Shown here: positions 59,536 to 64,000 of the stretch, in pieces
Position numbering within the stretch: position 1 is the stretch's first letter
How the letters are laid out: the number at the start of each line of letters is the position of its first letter
Assembly (NCBI GenBank): GCA_003221035.1
Contig: QHUB01000009.1
Coordinates: forward strand, 1-64,000
Length of the DNA: 64,000 bases
Direction of reading: 5' to 3'
Origin: Gemmatimonadota bacterium
GTDB taxonomy: Bacteria; Gemmatimonadota; Gemmatimonadetes; Gemmatimonadales; GWC2-71-9
Position numbers and translations under genes: made by a program
Notes under the pieces: model-generated
Told to the model about the DNA's origin: nothing
The model's input: the letters and a program-made list of their open reading frames with translations, nothing else
The model's database searches: none

Positions 59536-60588
59536 GCGACTCGGCCGACGGGCGCCTTCCCCTCGGGGGCAGCTGGTGCGGCGCTGTCCACCGACCAGCT
59601 CCTCGAGATCTATTACTACCTGCGCCTTACACGCACGCTGGAAGAGCGCCTGGTCGCCCTCTACCGCCAGACCAAGGTCATCGGCGGCCTGTTCCGTTCC
59701 CTCGGCCAGGAAGGCGAATCGGTCGCGTCGGCCTATGCGCTGGAGCGAGGACGCAACAAGGACATCCTCTCCCCGCTCATTCGCAACCTGGGCTCCATGC
59801 TCGTGATGGGCGCTCAGCCCATCGAAATCCTGCGTCAGTACATGGCGAAGGCCGACAGCCCGACTCGCGGCCGCGAGCTGAACGTCCATTTCAACGATCT
59901 CGAGAAAGGTTACCTCGGCCAGATCTCGCACCTGGGCGACATGATCCCGGTGATGGCCGGGATCGCACTCAGTTTCAAGATGCGGGGGCAGCCGCGCGTG
60001 GGCCTCGTCTACATCGGCGACGGCGGCACCTCCACCGGCACGTTCCATGAAGGCTTGAATCTCGCGGCGGTGCAGCGCTTGCCGATGGTGGTCGTCGGCG
60101 AATACAACCATTGGGCCTATTCGACCCCACCGGAGAAACAGTTTGCGGTCAAGGATCTCGCCGACAAGGCAAAAGGGTATGGTATTCCTGCCGTCACGGT
60201 GGATGGGAACGACGTGTTCGCGGTCTACGAGGCTACCAAGTTCGCGCTGGATCGGGCGCGGCGCGGCAAGGGCGTCCACTTCATCGAAGTGAAGACCTAC
60301 CGCCGCAAGGGTCACGCCGAGCACGACGATCAGCACTACGTGCCCAAGGATGTACTGGACCTCTGGTCGAAATCGAACGATCCGATGGATCGCTACACGC
60401 AGCGCATCCTGGCGGCCGACCTGGTCGAGCAAAAGGAGCTGAAGGAGATCGACGACCGCGTGCGCGTCGCAGTCGATCAAGCGACCGATGCCTGTGTGAA
60501 CGAGCCGCTCCCCGCAGCGGAGAGCGCATTGCCGGACGTCTACGTCGATCCGCCGGCGGCGGAGAAACTCTGGTTCAAGGCACTGTAA
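59524..60588 (+). CDS. 2-oxoacid dehydrogenase E1 alpha subunit (pyruvate or branched-chain type)
   Basis: 354 residues from ATG 59524. TPP-binding motif starts at 'YIGDGGTSTGTFHEGLNLAAVQRLPMVVVGEYNHWAYSTP' in outline (G-D-G...N); 'GRELNVHF', 'ISHLGDMIPVMAGIALSFK' and the phosphorylation-loop region 'YRRKGHAEHDDQHYVP' are family features. Ala/Pro-rich N-terminus. Together with E1 beta it decarboxylates a 2-oxoacid and passes the acyl group to E2. Substrate choice (pyruvate, branched-chain or acetoin) cannot be fixed by eye. Likely leaderless. Confidence 0.92.
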   Translation: MALPATRPTGAFPSGAAGAALSTDQLLEIYYYLRLTRTLEERLVALYRQTKVIGGLFRSLGQEGESVASAYALERGRNKDILSPLIRNLGSMLVMGAQPIEILRQYMAKADSPTRGRELNVHFNDLEKGYLGQISHLGDMIPVMAGIALSFKMRGQPRVGLVYIGDGGTSTGTFHEGLNLAAVQRLPMVVVGEYNHWAYSTPPEKQFAVKDLADKAKGYGIPAVTVDGNDVFAVYEATKFALDRARRGKGVHFIEVKTYRRKGHAEHDDQHYVPKDVLDLWSKSNDPMDRYTQRILAADLVEQKELKEIDDRVRVAVDQATDACVNEPLPAAESALPDVYVDPPAAEKLWFKAL

Positions 60589-61568
60589 TGGCCGAAGTCA
60601 CCTTCCTCGAGGCGCTGCGCCAGGGTTTGTGGGAAGAGATGGAACGCGACGAGCGCGTGTTCATCCTGGGCGAGGACGTGGGTCTGTACGGTGGTGCCTT
60701 CAAGGTCACCGATGGGTTCGCCAAGAAATTCGGCGAGTCCCGCGTGATCGATACGCCGATCTCCGAGGCGGCCATCGTCGGCGCCGCAGCCGGCGCGGCC
60801 CACATGGGCCTCCGGCCGGTCGCCGAGATGCAGTTCATCGATTTCATCTCGTGTGCCTACGACATGCTGACCAATTACGTCGCGACGGCGCGCTACCGCG
60901 CCGGGCTGGCGACGCCGATGGTCGTCCGCGGTCCCTGCGGCGGCTACGTTCGCGGCGGCCCGTTCCACTCGCAAAACCCGGAGGCCGCGTTCTTGCATAC
61001 CCCAGGGCTCAAGATCGTCTATCCGGCGACGGTGCGGGACGCCAAGGGTCTGATTAAGTCCTCGATCCGCGATGATGATCCTGTTCTCTATCTCGAGCAC
61101 AAGTGGCTGTACCGGCGTATCAAGGAGCAGCTCCCCGAGGGCGAGGAGATCCTCACACCGATCGGACAGGCGCGCATCGCGCGCGAAGGGAAGCATCTTT
61201 CCATCATCACCTACGGCGCGACGCTCTGGAAGTCGCTGGAGGCCGCCGCGCAGTTGGAGCAGCAGGACGGGGTGTCGGTGGAAGTGCTCGACCTGCGGAC
61301 GCTGTTGCCGCTGGACGACGCGGCGATTGTGAGCACGGTCAAGAAGACGAACAAAGTACTCATCGTGCACGAGGACACGCGCACGGGCGGCATCGCCGGC
61401 GAGATTGCCGCGCGCATCAACGAACAGGCCTTCGAGTGGCTGGACGGTCCGATCATGCGCGTCACCGCGCACGATGTGCCCTTGCCCTATGCGCCGACGC
61501 TGGAAGACTTCGTGTTGCCCCAAACTGACGATATTGTCAGAGCGGCGAGATGGTTGTCGAAGTACTGA
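60588..61568 (+). CDS. 2-oxoacid dehydrogenase E1 beta subunit
   Basis: 326 residues; ATG 60588 shares one base with the stop before it (TAATG). Hallmarks: 'MERDERVFILGEDVGLYGGAFKVTDGF' in outline, 'DTPISEAAIVGAAAGAAHMGLRPVAEMQFIDF' in outline, 'GPCGGYVRGGPFHSQNPEA' and C-terminal transketolase domain 'VEVLDLRTLLPLD', 'HEDTRTGGIAGEIAARI'. Forms the alpha2beta2 E1 heterotetramer with the preceding product. Confidence 0.94.
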   Translation: MAEVTFLEALRQGLWEEMERDERVFILGEDVGLYGGAFKVTDGFAKKFGESRVIDTPISEAAIVGAAAGAAHMGLRPVAEMQFIDFISCAYDMLTNYVATARYRAGLATPMVVRGPCGGYVRGGPFHSQNPEAAFLHTPGLKIVYPATVRDAKGLIKSSIRDDDPVLYLEHKWLYRRIKEQLPEGEEILTPIGQARIAREGKHLSIITYGATLWKSLEAAAQLEQQDGVSVEVLDLRTLLPLDDAAIVSTVKKTNKVLIVHEDTRTGGIAGEIAARINEQAFEWLDGPIMRVTAHDVPLPYAPTLEDFVLPQTDDIVRAARWLSKY

Positions 61569-61589
61569 CCGCGCACCATGGAAGGAATC

Positions 61590-62900
61590 ATGGCCAGAGT
61601 TGACGTTCTCATGCCCCAGATGGGCGAATCCATCGCCGAGGGCACGCTCAGCAAATGGCTCAAGAAGGTCGGCGATCCGGTGAAGCGGGATGAGCCGCTG
61701 TTCGAGATCTCGACCGACAAGGTCGACGCGGAGATTCCCGCGCCGGCCGCGGGCAAACTGGCGGAGATCAAGGTGCAGGAAGGCCAGACCGTGCCGGTGC
61801 AGACGCTTGTCGCGGTGCTGGAAACCGAGGCGGGCGCCAAGGCGACTAGCGCGCCGCCATCGGTCTCGGCGCCGCGCGAGTCACCCAAGCCGCCGGCACC
61901 CGCCCCGCCGGCACCGACTCCAGCTCCCGCACCCGCCATGAAGTCCGGCGACGGCGACGGGGGAGTGCAGACCGCCGAGCAGCGCCTGCGCACCAAGTCA
62001 ACGCCGCTCGTCCGGAAGATTGCGGCCGAGCACAGCGTCGATATCTCGCGCATCCCGGGCAGCGGATATGCCGGTCGCGTGACGAAGCAGGACATCCTCG
62101 GATATATCGAGCGGGAGCCGACCCGGGTGCCCACGCGCGACGCACCACGCACGACGCACGTGGGTTCAGTCGAACATCCTGCAGTTGAACCGTGGCCCGG
62201 CGACCGCGTCGAGCTGTGGTCCAAGATCCGCAAGATCACCGCCGATCACATGGTGATGTCGAAGCGCGTGTCGGCGCACGTGGCCAGCATGTTCGAGGTG
62301 GATTTCACGCGCGTCGCGCAGCTGCGCGGGAAAGCCAAGCAAAGCTACACGGAACGGGGCGTCAATCTGACATTCCTCGCGTTCATCGTGAAGGCGTGCG
62401 CCGAGAATCTCCGCAAGCACCCGATCGTCAATGCGGCCGTGTCGGGCGACAGCACGATCTATCGCGCCGACGTGAACATCGGGATCGCGGTTGCGCTCGA
62501 CTGGGGTCTGATCGTGCCGGTGATCAAGCGCGCGGATGAGCTGTCCTTGATGGGCCTCGCGCGCGCGATCAACGACCTCGGCGAGCGCGCGCGGACCAAG
62601 AAGTTGTCGCCCGACGACATTCAGCGCGGCACGTTCACGATCACGAATCCCGGGGGGTTCGGCCCCTATGCCGGCATTCCAGTCATCAATCAGCCGCAGG
62701 TGGCGATCCTGGGCGTCGGCGCGATCGAAAAACGCCCCAAGGTCGTCACCGGGGCGGACGGCACCGATTCGATCGCGATCCGCACGATGGGCATGCTGAC
62801 GATGTCGTACGATCACCGCGTCGTGGACGGCGCGGACGCAGACAAATTCCTGGCCGACGTGAAGAAGCTGCTGCAAGAGTTTCCCGAGGGGGCGGTGTGA
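61590..62900 (+). CDS. 2-oxoacid dehydrogenase E2 (dihydrolipoyl acyltransferase)
   Basis: 436 residues; ATG 61590 is preferred (GGAAGGA just before) to ATG 61578. Lipoyl domain (1-80) with lipoylation K in 'EISTDKVDAEIPAP'; Ala/Pro linker (~88-120); peripheral subunit-binding domain (~135-170: 'STPLVRKIAAEHSVDISRIPGSGYAGRVTKQDIL' in outline); a second linker with 'RDAPRTTHVG' encoded by ACGCACGAC units; catalytic domain (~200-436) ending 'MSYDHRVVDGADADKFLADVKKLL' in outline (His and Asp of HRVVDG). No E3 (lipoamide dehydrogenase) gene follows, so E3 must come from elsewhere. Confidence 0.94.
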   Translation: MARVDVLMPQMGESIAEGTLSKWLKKVGDPVKRDEPLFEISTDKVDAEIPAPAAGKLAEIKVQEGQTVPVQTLVAVLETEAGAKATSAPPSVSAPRESPKPPAPAPPAPTPAPAPAMKSGDGDGGVQTAEQRLRTKSTPLVRKIAAEHSVDISRIPGSGYAGRVTKQDILGYIEREPTRVPTRDAPRTTHVGSVEHPAVEPWPGDRVELWSKIRKITADHMVMSKRVSAHVASMFEVDFTRVAQLRGKAKQSYTERGVNLTFLAFIVKACAENLRKHPIVNAAVSGDSTIYRADVNIGIAVALDWGLIVPVIKRADELSLMGLARAINDLGERARTKKLSPDDIQRGTFTITNPGGFGPYAGIPVINQPQVAILGVGAIEKRPKVVTGADGTDSIAIRTMGMLTMSYDHRVVDGADADKFLADVKKLLQEFPEGAV

Positions 62901-63217
62901 GCATGGCAAAAGTCCTGACCGCGGCGCGCGTGCGCGTGGCTGCTCAGAACGAGACCGAGTACGTCAACACGCTGCGCGAGTTGAGTCAGTTCGCGGAGGC
63001 GCGCGGCCAGAAGATCTGGCTGTTCCGCAACGCCAAGGACCCGCGGCTCTTTATCGAGTTCTCCGAGAGCCGCTCGGAGATGTCGCATCGCGCGCAGGCG
63101 TCACGGTTGCCCGAAGAGATCAAGCTCGAGCGCCGGCTCCAGACTCTGGCGACCTACGCACCCGACGCGTGGGAGCTGTGGAGCGAAGTCCCCGTCGCCG
63201 CGACCTCGGAGGCCTGA
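62897..63217 (+). CDS. Small hypothetical protein, ABM/NIPSNAP-like fold possible
   Basis: 106 residues if GTG 62897 (overlapping the E2 stop) is used, 104 if ATG 62903. Soluble: 'VLTAARVRVAAQNETEYVNTLRELSQFAEARGQKIWLFRNAKDPRLFIEFSES' in outline suggests the beta-alpha-beta pattern of dimeric alpha-beta barrels (antibiotic-biosynthesis-monooxygenase type). No assigned family. Co-transcribed with the dehydrogenase genes and the next small gene. Confidence 0.65.
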   Translation: MSMAKVLTAARVRVAAQNETEYVNTLRELSQFAEARGQKIWLFRNAKDPRLFIEFSESRSEMSHRAQASRLPEEIKLERRLQTLATYAPDAWELWSEVPVAATSEA

Positions 63218-63221
63218 AGCG

Positions 63222-63491
63222 ATGGCCCGACGCGTTGTGACGATCGATGGGGAGCGCTGGGAGGTCTATCCGGCCGGCCGCGTGACGGTATACGGGCGTG
63301 ATCAGTTCGGCCTCATCTTCGAACAAGGGGCCGGACCGCAGCGCCGCCGCCGCGTGACGCATTACTCACCGGTCGGCCCGCGCTCGACCGATCGCGCCTT
63401 TCGCGACCTCTCCGAGCGCGAGCTGCTCGAGCTGTTCCGCCAATCGCAACCGGCCTGGACCGCGCCCGAGGTCGATTACGCCGCACATTGA
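63222..63491 (+). CDS. Small conserved-looking hypothetical protein
   Basis: 89 residues from ATG 63222. N-terminal beta-rich part ('[34 protein letters not shown]' in outline), Arg-rich turn (QRRRR), then helix ('[19 protein letters not shown]'). Looks like a small domain seen alone beside metabolic genes; function unknown. Five bases after the previous gene; its stop overlaps the presumed ATT start of the PHP gene. Confidence 0.65.
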   Translation: MARRVVTIDGERWEVYPAGRVTVYGRDQFGLIFEQGAGPQRRRRVTHYSPVGPRSTDRAFRDLSERELLELFRQSQPAWTAPEVDYAAH

Positions 63492-64000
63492 TCTGCATTG
63501 TCACTCGACCGCCTCGGACGGGGAGTGCGAGCCGCCGGAGGTCGCGCGGCGCGCGCGGGCCGTCGGTTTGGCCGCGATCGCGTTGACCGATCACGATACC
63601 ACCGACGGCGTCGCGGATGCGGCCTCGGAAGGGGCGAAGCTCGGGGTCCGCGTGATTCCCGGATGCGAGTTCAGCGTCCGCGCCCCCTGGGGCGAACTGC
63701 ATGTGCTCGCGCTGTTCCTGCCGATCGATACTGAGCGGCTGCAGACATTCCTGCGCGATACGCGAGCGGCGCGCCGCCGCCGCGGCGAGCAGATCGTGTC
63801 CAAGCTCCAGGACCTCGGGGTGGCGATCGAGCTCGAGGATGTGCAGGCGCAGCTGCTGGGAGGCGATGGCGGAGCGCTCGGCCGCCCGCACGTCGCGCGC
63901 GCGCTCGTCGATTGCGGCGCGTGTGACAACATCAGCGATGCCTTCCGGCGCTATCTGGGCCGCGGCCGCGCCGCCTACGTCGAAAAGCCGCTCCCGAAAC
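63487..64000 (+). CDS. PHP-domain phosphoesterase (TrpH/RNase AM-like), 5' part only, ATT start proposed
   Basis: Open to the right edge (171 codons visible). PHP motif 1 '[12 protein letters not shown]' follows the presumed start at once; then '[12 protein letters not shown]', 'VIPGCEFSV', '[10 protein letters not shown]', and '[29 protein letters not shown]' in outline, all typical of the YciV/TrpH group (5'-nucleotidase/3',5'-bisphosphate phosphatase or exoribonuclease). No ATG, GTG or TTG occurs in frame upstream near the motif; ATT 63487 overlaps the previous stop (ATTGA) and would give (M)DLHCH, the normal N-terminus. Confidence 0.85.
   Translation, partial: MDLHCHSTASDGECEPPEVARRARAVGLAAIALTDHDTTDGVADAASEGAKLGVRVIPGCEFSVRAPWGELHVLALFLPIDTERLQTFLRDTRAARRRRGEQIVSKLQDLGVAIELEDVQAQLLGGDGGALGRPHVARALVDCGACDNISDAFRRYLGRGRAAYVEKPLPK

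Noticed and set aside
1-64000. Insertion sequences, prophage genes or restriction systems
   Set aside because: No transposase, integrase, phage structural or methylase motifs were found on either strand.

Overview
The window reads as one contiguous, GC-rich chromosomal segment of a Gram-negative bacterium with an outer membrane. Evidence for the outer membrane is TonB/ExbB/ExbD genes, outer-membrane-type beta-barrels, many lipoproteins and sphingolipid genes. Frequent GTG starts and 1-17 bp gene overlaps indicate a compact genome. Gene content (CARDB and Ig/dockerin-like secreted proteins, DUF2911, several TonB-like proteins, a ceramide locus) suggests a soil bacterium of the Gemmatimonadota or a related phylum. 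That placement is inference: no rRNA gene is present. There is one tRNA gene, no transposase, no integrase and no CRISPR. The left edge cuts a VIT-domain protein and the right edge cuts a PHP-domain protein. No gene-free stretch exceeds about 220 bases.

Layout. 0-6.7 kb: VIT protein, rhodanese-metallo-beta-lactamase fusion, duplicated beta-barrel, cupredoxin lipoprotein, pseudokinase fragment coupled to a phosphodiesterase, and a secreted protein with peptidylglycine-monooxygenase-like copper ligands. 6.7-10.9 kb: a four-gene operon that looks like serine palmitoyltransferase, acyltransferase, NAD-dependent reductase and a PAP2-type inositolphosphotransferase, i.e. ceramide plus head group. 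11-17.7 kb: two loci, each pairing a secreted protein ending in an Ig + dockerin-like module with a small lipoprotein that looks cohesin-like; between them lie tRNA-Ala and a ModE/tungstate-binding pair. 17.7-21.5 kb: small enzymes, two receiver-only regulators, superoxide dismutase, urate-oxidase-N membrane protein. 21.5-25.3 kb: sugar-type ABC transporter with a strangely extended permease. 26-29.7 kb: two histidine kinases flanking an OmpR-type regulator. 29.8-34.6 kb: four TonB-like proteins with ExbB and two ExbD.

34.6-45 kb: amino-acid permease, BadF-type amino-sugar kinase coupled to a sodium symporter, an IscA-type Fe-S protein, a second symporter, then serine hydrolase-NagZ divergent from NamZ. 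This resembles a muropeptide rescue/cell-wall sugar recycling locus. NagZ and NamZ share a 12-bp palindrome that holds both start codons. 45-51 kb: giant trypsin-like protease with seven CARDB repeats, a coupled small lipoprotein homologous to its pro-region, and a prolyl oligopeptidase. 51.4-53.5 kb: CDP-alcohol phosphatidyltransferase and myo-inositol-phosphate synthase, which could feed the head group for the sphingolipid operon 40 kb away. 53.5-59.5 kb: membrane pyrophosphatase and a copper export set (cupredoxin, CopA, CopZ). 59.5-64 kb: 2-oxoacid dehydrogenase E1alpha-E1beta-E2 and three following small or partial genes.

The three most notable ideas are a complete predicted route to inositol-phosphoceramide, the paired dockerin-like/cohesin-like secretion modules, and the protease with a stand-alone pro-region-like lipoprotein. 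All functional assignments rest on motifs read by eye; no database search was run.
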